From positions 1 through 33,865 of IMG/VR virus record IMGVR_UViG_3300046369_000819: 33,865 nt of DNA; one strand, given 5' to 3'. Below are positions 21,780-30,971 of the stretch, piece by piece. The notes below the pieces were generated by a model. The model saw only the letters and a program-made list of their open reading frames with translations. It ran no database searches and was not told where the DNA came from. This DNA comes from a virus. Made by a program: the position numbers and the translations under genes. Numbering within the stretch: position 1 is the first letter of the stretch; each line of letters starts with the position of its first letter.

Positions 21780-22093
21780 AAAAATATATATTATGTGTGA
21801 TATTTGTATTGGTTGCGGTTTGTGTTAAAGCTCAAGATATTACTGTTTTGCAAATAAATGCAAAATGGAATGAAAGGAACAATTTTGATTTAAGTGATCT
21901 GAATGGTGTTGTTGTTAAGTATAGCTACTTAAAAGATCAACCAAAAGATGTGCAAAAAAGCATTAGTGCTGTTCCAGTAATTGTTATAATTGATAAAACT
22001 GGCAGAGTTAGAATGCAATATACTGCTGATTTATCATTTAAAATTAAAGCATCAACAATGGAGATGCAAAACATTATAAATAAAATTAGATGA
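21776..22093 (+). CDS. Secreted thioredoxin-like protein lacking the CxxC motif
   Basis: A 105-residue protein with a clear signal peptide (MKKYILCVIFVLVAVCVKA, cleavage before Gln20). The mature 86 residues show a thioredoxin-like order: strand ITVLQINAKWN, where a thioredoxin would have WCxxC, then strand VVVKYSYL, a helix with KDVQKSIS and the cis-proline turn AVPVIVIIDKTGRV, then a C-terminal helix (MEMQNIINKIR). The active-site cysteines are absent (WNERN in their place), so redox activity is unlikely. A lysis-related or binding role is suggested by overlap with the endolysin gene. Confidence 0.5.
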   Translation: MKKYILCVIFVLVAVCVKAQDITVLQINAKWNERNNFDLSDLNGVVVKYSYLKDQPKDVQKSISAVPVIVIIDKTGRVRMQYTADLSFKIKASTMEMQNIINKIR

Positions 22094-22569
22094 TTAGTAA
22101 ACATATTTCAGAAAAGGAAGCAACAAAAAGCATTACAGCTATGCGACTTGGATTAGCTAATACACCAGATGGCAATATTTTGACTAATATGAAAAATGTA
22201 GCTGAACATATATTTGAGCCACTTAGAAAATGGGTTGGCGGTCCAATAAAGATTAATTCTTTTTATAGGTCAGAGGCACTTAATAAAGCTATTGGTGGTG
22301 CATCAAAAAATGGAAAACAAACCTCACAACATTGTTTTGGATATGCAATGGATATTGATGATATATATGGTCATAAATCAAATGCAGAGATGTTTAATTT
22401 TATTAAAGAAAATTTAAACTGGGACACGATTATATGGGAATTTGGAAACGAAGAAAATCCTGACTGGGTTCATGTAAGTTATGTTAGTGATTCTGTAAAT
22501 AGAAATAGAATATTAAAAGCAGTTAGAAATAAAGGCAAAACACAATACATTGATATTACAAATGGGTAA
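22090..22569 (+). CDS. Endolysin, M15-family D,D-peptidase
   Basis: A 159-residue peptidase of the M15 (Peptidase_M15_3) family. The zinc-binding residues are in TSQHCFGYAMDID (His81, Asp88) and PDWVHVSY (His128), with an acidic residue Glu117 as candidate base. The N-terminal block SKHISEKEATKS and FYRSEALNKAIGG complete the family pattern. It cuts peptide cross-links in the cell wall. It has no signal peptide, so it depends on the holin candidates encoded on both sides. Overlaps: 4 nt upstream, 8 nt downstream. Confidence 0.9.
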   Translation: MISKHISEKEATKSITAMRLGLANTPDGNILTNMKNVAEHIFEPLRKWVGGPIKINSFYRSEALNKAIGGASKNGKQTSQHCFGYAMDIDDIYGHKSNAEMFNFIKENLNWDTIIWEFGNEENPDWVHVSYVSDSVNRNRILKAVRNKGKTQYIDITNG

Positions 22570-22717
22570 TTTTCAATTTGGCATATTAGATATAATAAGT
22601 AGCGGACCATTATTAGGGTTTTCTTATTATCCAGATGATGAGCAAACAGAATATGCAGAGCTTAATATATATCTAATTTTATTTGGTTTACATTTTAGAT
22701 TTTTTAATAATGAGTGA
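22562..22717 (+). CDS. Small hypothetical protein (51 aa) in lysis cassette
   Basis: ATG 22562 (ATGGGTAA overlap with the endolysin stop) opens a 51-residue frame (MGNFQFGILDIISSG..., ending HFRFFNNE) that overlaps the next start by eight bases (ATGAGTGA). It has one hydrophobic stretch near the C-terminus (LNIYLILFGLHF) and may be membrane-associated. The unbroken chain of overlaps is the main evidence that it is real. No family recognised. Confidence 0.6.
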   Translation: MGNFQFGILDIISSGPLLGFSYYPDDEQTEYAELNIYLILFGLHFRFFNNE

Positions 22718-23174
22718 TAAAAAGAAATTCAAAGAAACAACAGTTGGCAAATTATTATTTGGTGCGGCATCAATGATAAATCCAACATTAGGAAAAGTAT
22801 TAAGTGGTGTTAGCTCGCCACAAGAAGCATTAGCAGAAATTGGTAAATCCAAAATATCTAATGAAGATAAAATTAAGCTCCAACAAATGATTTATGAGCA
22901 ACAAAATATTGAAATGGAATCAATCACAAGAAGATGGGAAGCTGATTCAAAATCTGATTCATGGTTAAGTCGTAATGTACGACCTATGGTTTTAATATGG
23001 TGTATTGTTGTATTTTCTTTAGCTGGTATTTTAGACAGTATTGAAAGCATACCATTTCACATAGGGGTTACTTGGAATGATACATTTGAAAAGGTTATGA
23101 TGGCTGTTGTAATATCTTATTTTGGTGGGCGATCAAGCGAAAAGGCAATTAACGCATTTAAGAAAAATGGCTAA
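22710..23174 (+). CDS. Holin, 3-TM GTA-type superfamily
   Basis: The start ATG 22710 (overlap ATGAGTGA) is preferred to 22683, which would lengthen the overlap. The 154-residue protein carries the family pattern RRWEADSKSDSWLSRNVRPM, followed by a membrane segment VLIWCIVVFSLAGIL and a second VMMAVVISYFGGRS. This is typical of GTA-type 3-TM holins. The N-terminal half is a soluble helical region. It probably opens the inner membrane for the endolysin upstream. Confidence 0.8.
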   Translation: MSDKKKFKETTVGKLLFGAASMINPTLGKVLSGVSSPQEALAEIGKSKISNEDKIKLQQMIYEQQNIEMESITRRWEADSKSDSWLSRNVRPMVLIWCIVVFSLAGILDSIESIPFHIGVTWNDTFEKVMMAVVISYFGGRSSEKAINAFKKNG

Positions 23175-23298
23175 AAATATAGTTCAAACATTTAGAGCAA
23201 ACACAAGAAAAAAAAGAAAGGGTGTCCATTCTAAAAATGCTAGTAAAGGACAAACTGGTTATAAAAAAAAGTATAAAGGGCAAGGGAAACAAAGGTAA
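23167..23298 (+). CDS. Very basic small protein (43 aa)
   Basis: ATG 23167 overlaps the holin stop by eight bases (ATGGCTAA). The 43-residue product is extremely basic (RKKRKGVHSKN, then GYKKKYKGQGKQR) and has no hydrophobic segment. Similar tiny Lys/Arg/Gly proteins occur in many marine phages, often near structural or lysis genes, with no known function. Nucleic-acid binding, or decorating the packaged DNA, would suit the charge. Confidence 0.65.
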   Translation: MAKNIVQTFRANTRKKRKGVHSKNASKGQTGYKKKYKGQGKQR

Positions 23299-23309
23299 AG
23301 GAAATTGCT

Positions 23310-23317
23310 TAAATTTG
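23310..23317 (+). promoter_or_regulatory. Putative -7 box before tail fibre gene
   Basis: TAAATTTG matches TAnnTTTG, 14 nt before the fibre start. TTAAATTTGTAAAAAAT at this site recurs exactly at 29859-29875. No TTTG lies at the correct upstream distance. Confidence 0.5.
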
Positions 23318-23330
23318 TAAAAAATACAAT

Positions 23331-26300
23331 ATGGCAACAACATTCACTGGATTAAGGGTTCAAGATACTTATAATGCAATTTTAAAAATTGGCGACAATT
23401 CCAACCTTAGCGGTACTGCAAAAATTCTTAGCGATGGTGTTGGTAATAGTTCTAGTATCTATTTATCTACTACGAGATTTGGAATAGGCATAACTCCAGC
23501 ATATCAATTTCACACTAGCGGAAACGCTAAAATTGGTGGCAATCTTATAATATCTGGCGATTTAACAGTCAATGGGGATCTCACTTATTTAAATGTAACT
23601 GATTTACAAGTAGAAGATCCTTTAATTAAATTAGCAAAAGACAATACATCAAATACTTTAGACATTGGATTTTTTGGTAAATATGTTGAATCAGCTACAA
23701 CAAAATATACTGGTTTATTTTGGGATGCAAGTACTGATAAATTTAGATTGTATGAGGGTTTACAAGTTGAGCCAACAACAACTGTCGATGTAACTGGAAC
23801 TGGATATACTAGATCACTTTTAAATGCTGATATAGAGGGTAACGTAACTGGAACTGTTAGCTCATTATCTAATCATGACACAAATGATCTGGTAGAGGGA
23901 TCTGTAAATTTATATTTTACAACCAATAGAGCTAGAGCTAGTTTTACTGCTGGTACTGGAGTTACAATAACTGATGGCGAAATTGCTATTGGTCAAGCTG
24001 TTGCTACTACAAGCAATGTTAATTTTAATAGAATTACAAGTAGTGAAGATATAAGATTTGATGGTACAAGCACTAGATTTAGATCAGACACTAGTTTTGA
24101 TTTTTTATTCACAGATGGTAACGCTCAAATTTTAAAAACTTTAGGGGTTGCGGCACAAACAGCATATAACGGTAATAGTGCTGCTTCTGGAATGTTTAAT
24201 GCTTTAAATGGTTACGCAGTTGGAACAGGAACAGGAACTACTGTTATTGATTCATCAAGAAATTTAACAAATATTGGTACTGGAAATTTTAGCGGTCAAG
24301 TAACTATTCCAGAAACTCCAACCGCTGATGCTCATGCGGCATCCAAAAAATATGTTGATGATAATACTGGTGATGCTGAAGTTGCTAAAAGAATTGATGT
24401 AACTGTTAAAAATGTAAGTGGTGGTTCACTTGCAAAAGGGGTTGTTGTCCATGCGGCACCAACAGCAACACCACCGAGTGGAAATGTTATAGAGGTTGTT
24501 CCAGCTGATGCAAATGTAGTGGCTAGTATGCCAGCTATTGGTGTACTAAACGAAACTATTGCAGATGAAGCTGAGGGTGAAGCTGTAATGTTTGGAGCAG
24601 TAAGTGGGATAGATACATCTAGTTTTAGTATAGGAGATGAATTATATGTGTCCGAAACTGCTGGTGAATTTACAGCTACAAAACCAACTGCATTTAGCAG
24701 TCAAGTACAAAAAATAGCAGTAGTAATAAAATCTCATGCTAGTAATGGATTAATAAAAGTTTTTGGTGCTGGTAGGGCAAATGATGTTCCTAACAGAGTT
24801 AATAGGGATATGAATTTTACTGATGGCAGTAAATTAGAGTTCGGAACTGATAGCGACTTAGAAATATATCATGATGGAACAGATGGGTATATTGATAATA
24901 TTAATGGCGAGCTTATTATTCAAAATAATAGTGATGATAAAAAAATAATATTTAAGTCAGATAATGGTATTGGTGATATTACAGAATACTTTAGAATAGA
25001 TGGTAATATTAATAGAAATGTTATAACTGTAACTACTCAATTAAATGACAATGTACCAATGATATTTGGTGATGGTGTTGGGCGACCAAGTATAAAATAT
25101 GATTCAACAGCTAGTCAATTATTTATTAGTGGCGAATCTAAGTTTTTAAATGATGTGCATTTTATTGGTGATCTATATGGTAAATCTGTTAATGATGAAT
25201 ATTCTAATTTATATAAATTTGGCGGAATATATTTTACTTGGGATAGTGATTCTTATGGCACAAACATACAGCATTCAATAAGATCAACCTACAATGATGT
25301 TTATGGTGATAATTTAACTATAAATTCTTATGGTAATGTTAGAATAAATATAGACAGTAATAACAATGGTGGTAATGAAAAGTTTGAAATTGGTTCACAC
25401 ACTACTGGATCAGCAAACTTATTATTTAGTATTGATGAAGCTGGTTATGGTAAAATGTTTGGTGATTATGAAATAACAGATCAATTATTTTTAGATCGTA
25501 TAGAAACTGAAACTGGTAATTATGCTGGTTTTAGATTTAAGGCAACTGATGGCACTAATAAATTTAAAGCATGGGCATACGATAGTGCAAATAATAATAT
25601 ATATGTTTATAATTATAATACTAACGATGAAGTTTTAAGAATTGATAATGATAATATAACTTATCTAACAAATAAACTAAAAGTTGGACCGACTGGAACA
25701 GCACCTACTTTTAATGTTGAAAATGTAGCAAGTGGCAGTAATAGATATTACGTTGAATCTACTAATAATGATACTGCTGGTATTTATATGGTAAACAAAG
25801 ATGCTGGAACTATGACATCTAATGGTACAATTAGAGTTAATAATACTGGTTATATGCAGTTTTTTACTGGTACAACATCAGCTAGTATTACTGTTGATAT
25901 TGGACCAGCTGGTGTGCTTTCAACCTTTTTAAGTACAAACTCACAAGATAGTATTAGATTTTATAACACTGATGGTAATTACTCGTATATAAGAACAACA
26001 GAGGCAAGTAATACAAATAATGTTTGGTTTGATGGGCATTTAGGATCAACTATGTGGCATGCTTGGGATAATCCAGGTTCATTACGAACAGCTGGTGTTT
26101 ATACAACACATTATTTTGGAGTTGGTCGAGGTACTACCACTGAATCTGTCGAGATTAACAGAGGTTCTATAATACAAAAAAATTCTGCTGGAACTGATAT
26201 AAATAAACTAAATGTAAGTGGTGTTAGTTATATTAATGCTGGTAATATTGGTATTGGAGTTACATCAGCTTTTGCTCCTATAACAATAAATAAAGCTAGT

Positions 26301-29300
26301 AATGAAGGTGCTTTAAATGCTGGTGTTGCAATAGCATTTGATGGTGGTGATTATGGATCATATGGTTATAGATTAAAAGCTAATGGAGCAAATTATTATC
26401 AAGTACTTTATGATGGTTCTGCCATTAATTGGAAACATTATGAATCTAGTACTTATAAGACAAAAATGTCTTTGCTTAATAATAGTAGATTACAAATTAA
26501 CAGAGATGCTACCAGCACATATCATGGTTTTGAATTATTAACAGATGGCACAATAGATTGGACAATAGGACAAAATTCTAATGGTGGCTTTATGATTTTT
26601 GAAGATGGTCAAGCATCAACTACTAGATTAACAATAAAAGATGGAGGAAATATTGGAATCAATACAGCAGATGCAACAATAATTTCTGGCGGTAAATTAG
26701 TTACACATTTAGGAACTAACTTAAATATTGCTCATAATACAACAACAATAAATTCAGCAGTTGTACCTAGAATAAGCTCTTTTAATGATGCTGTAACTAC
26801 AACCGAGCCACTAGCCATAAATGGTTCACCAATTTATTTGACTAGCAGTGATGTAAGAATAACAACCTCTAGCAGACAAACAACAGCTCCTTTATCAATT
26901 AGAAATAATGGTAGTAATATTGAGTTTGGTCATAATAATACAAGCTCAGGATATTTTGGAACTGTTGGATCAATGTATAATAATGGAACTCCTTTTATAT
27001 CTTTTAGTTGCTCTAGTGATTCAACAATAGGCGGCAATAATTTTAGAACTTATGGATTTAAAGGAAATGTTATACATGGTGAAACAAATGGTGATTTAAA
27101 GTTTTCACAAGCAACAACCGCAACTAGTGCAAGTCAAAGTTTAACTACTAGAATGGTTTTAAAAGCTGATGGGAATTTATATACTACTGGATTTATTGGA
27201 GTAGGTAATACAACATCACCACGAGGTAAAATTGATTTTGGGAATGCTGTAAATACAGATTTATATTTATATAGCTCAGGTACTGATTATTATGGTTTTG
27301 ACATGAGGCAATACGATTCTGGTCCTTATGGTACAAATATATTTTCTGGTAATAATGGTGTTATAAGGTTTAGAACTGAAACTGGCGGCACAAAAGCAAC
27401 TAGAATGTTAATTGCTGCTAATGGCACAGTTACGATGTATGGTTTGTTAAATGTTAATGATCTAGGAATCACAAATAATTTATCTGTTGGTAATTCAGCA
27501 AGGTTTGAAGGTACATCAACTCCAATAACTATTGGGGATGGTTTTGGTTATGGTGGCTCGGCTACAATATGTAAAAGAAATGCCGCTTTATATTTACAAT
27601 ATAATAATGGTCAAGCATCAACACAATTAAATATTGGTGGTGGCGGAACTGCAACTACTATACATGATGATCAGAATTCAGATTATCATTTTGGCTCTGG
27701 TGAAAATAGTTACTTTACAGAAAAATTAGGAGTTGGAGTTACCACACCAGATGCCAAAGTTGATATTCACATGAGCGATTCTAATGGTGCTTATGGTAGA
27801 GGTGAAAATGGTAATTTAAATTTACAAAATACCAATACAGCAAACACAGAGGGTGGCTGGATGTCTATTAGTGGTTATATGGGCAATCCCGCTCTTAATG
27901 GTTACTATCCAATGGGTGCTATTAGCGGAGGTAAAACAAGTGCCGCCGCAAATGGTAATTATGGCGCTTATTTAACATTATGGACAACAGCTGGCGGTTC
28001 AAATGGTGTTGGTGAAGCAAACTCTGGAATGTATGAAAGGGTTAGAGTGACACAATCTGGTGCAACTGGTATTAGAACTGGTAGTAATGTTAAAACAACT
28101 TTCCATGTTGATTCTTATGGTTTAGCAAATACAACTTTTGGTGGCACTAACGTAGGATCAATGAGTATATCTGATGGTAATTATAGCGGTGATAGAACTC
28201 CATGTATAGATTTTAGATCACAAAATCGTACTCATCCATTGGCAAAAATTGGAGTTACAATAGCAAACTCTGGTACATTTATGAAATTTGGTACATCAAA
28301 CAATTATAATAGTGGAGTTACAAACCAAGCCATGACCATAAATCCTAGCGGAAATGTAGCTATAAATTTAACAGATACCAGCTATAAATTTCAAGTAAGT
28401 GGAGAATCACAAATAGCTGGAATTAATTTTGAGGTTGGAAATTATCCTGGTATTAGATTTAGAGCAAATAATGATAATGTAAACCGATGGAAGTGGGGGT
28501 TAGAAACACCATCAGCTAATCAACTTTATTTATACGATTATGGTGCTAATACATCAATATTACAATTTGTTCAAAATGGAAACATTTATTTTAACCCAAC
28601 TGGTAATGTTAGTATTGGTATTGCTCAGGGTGGTGCAAATTCTTATAAATTTTCAGTTAAAGGCGGTGGAGCTGATTTAAATGGTGTTAGAGCTGGTCAA
28701 GATTGGCACATAGCAAATAGAGCTGGTATTAGATTAGATTCTAAAGGCACATCATATCCATCAGACATATTATTTGGACATACTGCGGCAGCAAATCAAT
28801 CTAGCTGGACAGGTGTTTACTGGGCGATGAGTTCAAGAGGAACATCATCATCAGTAGATAATAGCTTTTATTTTTATAGAGGTGGCGGTCAGCCATCACC
28901 TTATAATTCGGAATCAGTTATAATGTCTTTTAGAAATAATATGATGGTGGGTATAAATAAAGATACACCAGGTTATACTTTAGATGTTACTGGCTCAATA
29001 AGAGCAACTGGTGATGTTATTGCCTTTTCAGATAGGAGAGTAAAAGAAAATATAGTTACTATTAATAGTGCTTTAGAAAAGGTTACTAAATTAAGAGGGG
29101 TTAAATATAGTAGAAAAGATATAGATGATAAATCAACTAAAGTTGGTGTTATTGCACAAGAAGTTTTAGAAGTATTGCCAGAGGTTGTTGAAAAAGATGA
29201 AGAAGGTAATTATTCGGTTGCCTATGGTAATATGGCTGGAGTGTTTATTGAAGCCATAAAAGAATTAAAAGCAGAGGTTGATAGTTTAAAACAAGAAATA

Positions 29301-29318
29301 AAACAATTAAAAAAATAG
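23331..29318 (+). CDS. Tail fibre with C-terminal S74 intramolecular chaperone
   Basis: A 1,995-residue fibre or spike, 18% of the genome. Residues 1-150 contain the segment LTVNGDLTYLN and DLQVEDPLIKLAKDN, common in marine phage tail fibres. Residues about 350-480 form a globular region (VKNVSGGSLAKGVVVHAA). A degenerate repeat of the form G-I-G-x(5)-P-x(3)-F-x-V-x-G recurs near residues 49, 782, 970, 1105, 1287, 1465, 1674, 1758 and 1872. The last ~97 residues are the Peptidase_S74 chaperone: FSDRRVKENI (Ser1900, the expected self-cleavage point), VGVIAQEVLEVLPEVV and a coiled coil. The fibre binds the host surface and sets host range. Confidence 0.9.
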   Translation: MATTFTGLRVQDTYNAILKIGDNSNLSGTAKILSDGVGNSSSIYLSTTRFGIGITPAYQFHTSGNAKIGGNLIISGDLTVNGDLTYLNVTDLQVEDPLIKLAKDNTSNTLDIGFFGKYVESATTKYTGLFWDASTDKFRLYEGLQVEPTTTVDVTGTGYTRSLLNADIEGNVTGTVSSLSNHDTNDLVEGSVNLYFTTNRARASFTAGTGVTITDGEIAIGQAVATTSNVNFNRITSSEDIRFDGTSTRFRSDTSFDFLFTDGNAQILKTLGVAAQTAYNGNSAASGMFNALNGYAVGTGTGTTVIDSSRNLTNIGTGNFSGQVTIPETPTADAHAASKKYVDDNTGDAEVAKRIDVTVKNVSGGSLAKGVVVHAAPTATPPSGNVIEVVPADANVVASMPAIGVLNETIADEAEGEAVMFGAVSGIDTSSFSIGDELYVSETAGEFTATKPTAFSSQVQKIAVVIKSHASNGLIKVFGAGRANDVPNRVNRDMNFTDGSKLEFGTDSDLEIYHDGTDGYIDNINGELIIQNNSDDKKIIFKSDNGIGDITEYFRIDGNINRNVITVTTQLNDNVPMIFGDGVGRPSIKYDSTASQLFISGESKFLNDVHFIGDLYGKSVNDEYSNLYKFGGIYFTWDSDSYGTNIQHSIRSTYNDVYGDNLTINSYGNVRINIDSNNNGGNEKFEIGSHTTGSANLLFSIDEAGYGKMFGDYEITDQLFLDRIETETGNYAGFRFKATDGTNKFKAWAYDSANNNIYVYNYNTNDEVLRIDNDNITYLTNKLKVGPTGTAPTFNVENVASGSNRYYVESTNNDTAGIYMVNKDAGTMTSNGTIRVNNTGYMQFFTGTTSASITVDIGPAGVLSTFLSTNSQDSIRFYNTDGNYSYIRTTEASNTNNVWFDGHLGSTMWHAWDNPGSLRTAGVYTTHYFGVGRGTTTESVEINRGSIIQKNSAGTDINKLNVSGVSYINAGNIGIGVTSAFAPITINKASNEGALNAGVAIAFDGGDYGSYGYRLKANGANYYQVLYDGSAINWKHYESSTYKTKMSLLNNSRLQINRDATSTYHGFELLTDGTIDWTIGQNSNGGFMIFEDGQASTTRLTIKDGGNIGINTADATIISGGKLVTHLGTNLNIAHNTTTINSAVVPRISSFNDAVTTTEPLAINGSPIYLTSSDVRITTSSRQTTAPLSIRNNGSNIEFGHNNTSSGYFGTVGSMYNNGTPFISFSCSSDSTIGGNNFRTYGFKGNVIHGETNGDLKFSQATTATSASQSLTTRMVLKADGNLYTTGFIGVGNTTSPRGKIDFGNAVNTDLYLYSSGTDYYGFDMRQYDSGPYGTNIFSGNNGVIRFRTETGGTKATRMLIAANGTVTMYGLLNVNDLGITNNLSVGNSARFEGTSTPITIGDGFGYGGSATICKRNAALYLQYNNGQASTQLNIGGGGTATTIHDDQNSDYHFGSGENSYFTEKLGVGVTTPDAKVDIHMSDSNGAYGRGENGNLNLQNTNTANTEGGWMSISGYMGNPALNGYYPMGAISGGKTSAAANGNYGAYLTLWTTAGGSNGVGEANSGMYERVRVTQSGATGIRTGSNVKTTFHVDSYGLANTTFGGTNVGSMSISDGNYSGDRTPCIDFRSQNRTHPLAKIGVTIANSGTFMKFGTSNNYNSGVTNQAMTINPSGNVAINLTDTSYKFQVSGESQIAGINFEVGNYPGIRFRANNDNVNRWKWGLETPSANQLYLYDYGANTSILQFVQNGNIYFNPTGNVSIGIAQGGANSYKFSVKGGGADLNGVRAGQDWHIANRAGIRLDSKGTSYPSDILFGHTAAANQSSWTGVYWAMSSRGTSSSVDNSFYFYRGGGQPSPYNSESVIMSFRNNMMVGINKDTPGYTLDVTGSIRATGDVIAFSDRRVKENIVTINSALEKVTKLRGVKYSRKDIDDKSTKVGVIAQEVLEVLPEVVEKDEEGNYSVAYGNMAGVFIEAIKELKAEVDSLKQEIKQLKK

Positions 29319-29321
29319 AAT

Positions 29322-29849
29322 ATGGCTTGTCCAAGTATTACAGATGATGAATTGTCAATGCTAAAAACGGCTAGGGAAAGAACTGGAGCTGGCTATACAT
29401 CAAACTTTTATATAGCACCACCAATATATATGTCAGATATACAAAGATTATCTGGTGGTAATACAAGTGGCTCTGGTCGTAGCTATCCAGCAGTTGCATT
29501 AGCAAATCCAATAGAGAACCGACCAGATGGTGAAAATCCATTAGCGATGTCTGAATTTAGTTCATACGATCAAAACCCTCCAAGAACGGCATTTATGTCC
29601 AAAGATACTCCTAGTTCAACATATCAAAATGCTTGTCCTATTCAAATAGTAGCTGACACATATTATCATGATGATGCAAATAATCTAGTGCCAGATGCTA
29701 TAAATATTTATACTGCATATACAACACAAACTGGAACAACAGTATTAACTGCTGGTTACTATGCTATATATACAACTAGTGGTGTACGAGATGGGGATTG
29801 GATAAGAGTTGGTAATAATGGATTAATAATTGATATTGGAAGTTGTTAA
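29322..29849 (+). CDS. Tail-associated protein of unknown role (175 aa)
   Basis: A 175-residue protein three bases after the fibre stop. The N-terminus (ACPSITDDELSMLKTARER) is followed by PLAMSEFSSYDQNPP, a pattern (MSEFxxYD) seen in small proteins of Bacteroidota and marine phage tails. The C-terminal region is beta-rich with an AGYYAIYTTSG hairpin. It may bind the fibre or be an accessory fibre tip. The role is inferred from position. Confidence 0.55.
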   Translation: MACPSITDDELSMLKTARERTGAGYTSNFYIAPPIYMSDIQRLSGGNTSGSGRSYPAVALANPIENRPDGENPLAMSEFSSYDQNPPRTAFMSKDTPSSTYQNACPIQIVADTYYHDDANNLVPDAINIYTAYTTQTGTTVLTAGYYAIYTTSGVRDGDWIRVGNNGLIIDIGSC

Positions 29850-29859
29850 AATAATTGTT

Positions 29860-29867
29860 TAAATTTG
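29860..29867 (+). promoter_or_regulatory. Putative -7 box before gene at 29883
   Basis: TAAATTTG matches TAnnTTTG. The surrounding 17 bases are identical to those before the fibre gene (23309-23325). A TTGG at 29836-29839 is the closest upstream element. Confidence 0.45.
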
Positions 29868-29882
29868 TAAAAAATTAATATT

Positions 29883-30209
29883 ATGGCAAATACTTATAAT
29901 TGGAAAATAAACCAACTTGATGCTAAAATACAAGAGGGCGAATTACAAAATGTAATTTATACTGTTCATTGGTCATTATTTGCCCAAGATGATTCTGAGG
30001 AGCCAATTATAGTTAGTTCTATTGGAACTATTGGAGTTGAATATAAAGAGGGTGACCCATTTATTCCTTATGATGAATTAACAAAAGATGATGTTATAGG
30101 TTGGTTAAATGATCAATTAGATGTTGATGGTTTAAAAAATAATTTAGATCAACAAATTGAAATCAAAAAAAATCCTATTGATGAGTATTTACACCCAGAT
30201 TGGAATTAA
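29883..30209 (+). CDS. Conserved small phage tail-region protein (108 aa)
   Basis: A 108-residue protein. TYNWKINQLDAKIQEG, NVIYTVHWSLFAQD, GTIGVEYKEGDPFIPYDELT and VIGWLNDQL form a pattern I recognise from small proteins found beside tail fibre genes in many marine phages of different hosts. Their function is unknown. It precedes the coiled-coil protein at 30234 with a 24-nt gap. Confidence 0.65.
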   Translation: MANTYNWKINQLDAKIQEGELQNVIYTVHWSLFAQDDSEEPIIVSSIGTIGVEYKEGDPFIPYDELTKDDVIGWLNDQLDVDGLKNNLDQQIEIKKNPIDEYLHPDWN

Positions 30210-30233
30210 AAATCAATAATTAAATAAATAAAA

Positions 30234-30488
30234 ATGAGCAAACTAGAGGAAAAAGAATTAAAAGATTTACAAGAAAATCAAGGAAAATTAAACAACATTG
30301 TATCTAATATGGGTGCAATTTCTATTCAAAAAATTAACTTAGAAAAGTCAAAGGAATCTTTACTAGGTGAATTAAAAAAAATAGAAGATGAGCAAAACGA
30401 TCTTAAAAAAGAACTTGAGGAAAAATACGGAAAAATCTCTGTTAATTTAGAATCTGGCGAATACGAAATTATACCAGAACAAGAATAA
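30234..30488 (+). CDS. Small coiled-coil protein (84 aa)
   Basis: An 84-residue protein that is a continuous heptad-type coiled coil from about residue 3 to 65 (KLEEKELKDLQENQGKLNNI onward), ending in KYGKISVNLESGEYEI, a short strand. Proteins of this layout commonly sit next to the preceding family in marine phages. It may be a tail scaffold or an accessory structural factor; the function is not known. Confidence 0.65.
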   Translation: MSKLEEKELKDLQENQGKLNNIVSNMGAISIQKINLEKSKESLLGELKKIEDEQNDLKKELEEKYGKISVNLESGEYEIIPEQE

Positions 30489-30491
30489 ATT

Positions 30492-30959
30492 ATGGCTGTT
30501 ATAAATGCCACTAGCTTTTTGTTGTTAAAAGATACAACAGTTATAGGGCATTCAAAAAACACAAGTTTTAATGTTAATGTTGACTTGCCAGAATCAACTA
30601 GCAAAGACAGTTTAGGTTGGAAAGAAGTTATGCCAGGTATTAGATCTGGTACTTTAAATTGTGAGTGTTTAACTGATTATTCAGATGCTTTAAGTTTTGA
30701 GCAATTAGCCGACATGATTATAACTAAACAAAAAGCAACATTTTATTTTAAAGATGCTGTAAATCCTAAATTAATTGTTAGAGGTGAGGGGTTTATAAAC
30801 TCTGTCGATGAAACAGCTGAGTTTGAAACTGCAACAAGTTTTAACCTAGAAATTAATTTAACTGGTATTTTTACAATAACTGATCCAAGTGTTGGTTTAA
30901 CATGGGATAATGTATTTGCTAAGTGGGAAGATATTGCCACAAACTGGGAAGATGTATAA
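30492..30959 (+). CDS. Tail tube protein paralogue 1 (TP901-1 type)
   Basis: A 155-residue protein with the TP901-1-type major tail protein pattern: VNVDLPESTSKDSLGWKE, PGIRSGTLNC, LADMIITKQKATFYF and a closing strand NLEINLTGIF. It is clearly homologous to the protein at 31011 (DLPE.T.KDS.G, G..SG.L, and a final T.....I.V.G). It has an extra C-terminal tail (KWEDIATNWEDV) that the second copy lacks. One of the pair should build the tail tube and the other could be a tube variant or initiator. Confidence 0.8.
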   Translation: MAVINATSFLLLKDTTVIGHSKNTSFNVNVDLPESTSKDSLGWKEVMPGIRSGTLNCECLTDYSDALSFEQLADMIITKQKATFYFKDAVNPKLIVRGEGFINSVDETAEFETATSFNLEINLTGIFTITDPSVGLTWDNVFAKWEDIATNWEDV

Positions 30960-30971
30960 TTTTTTTATTTG

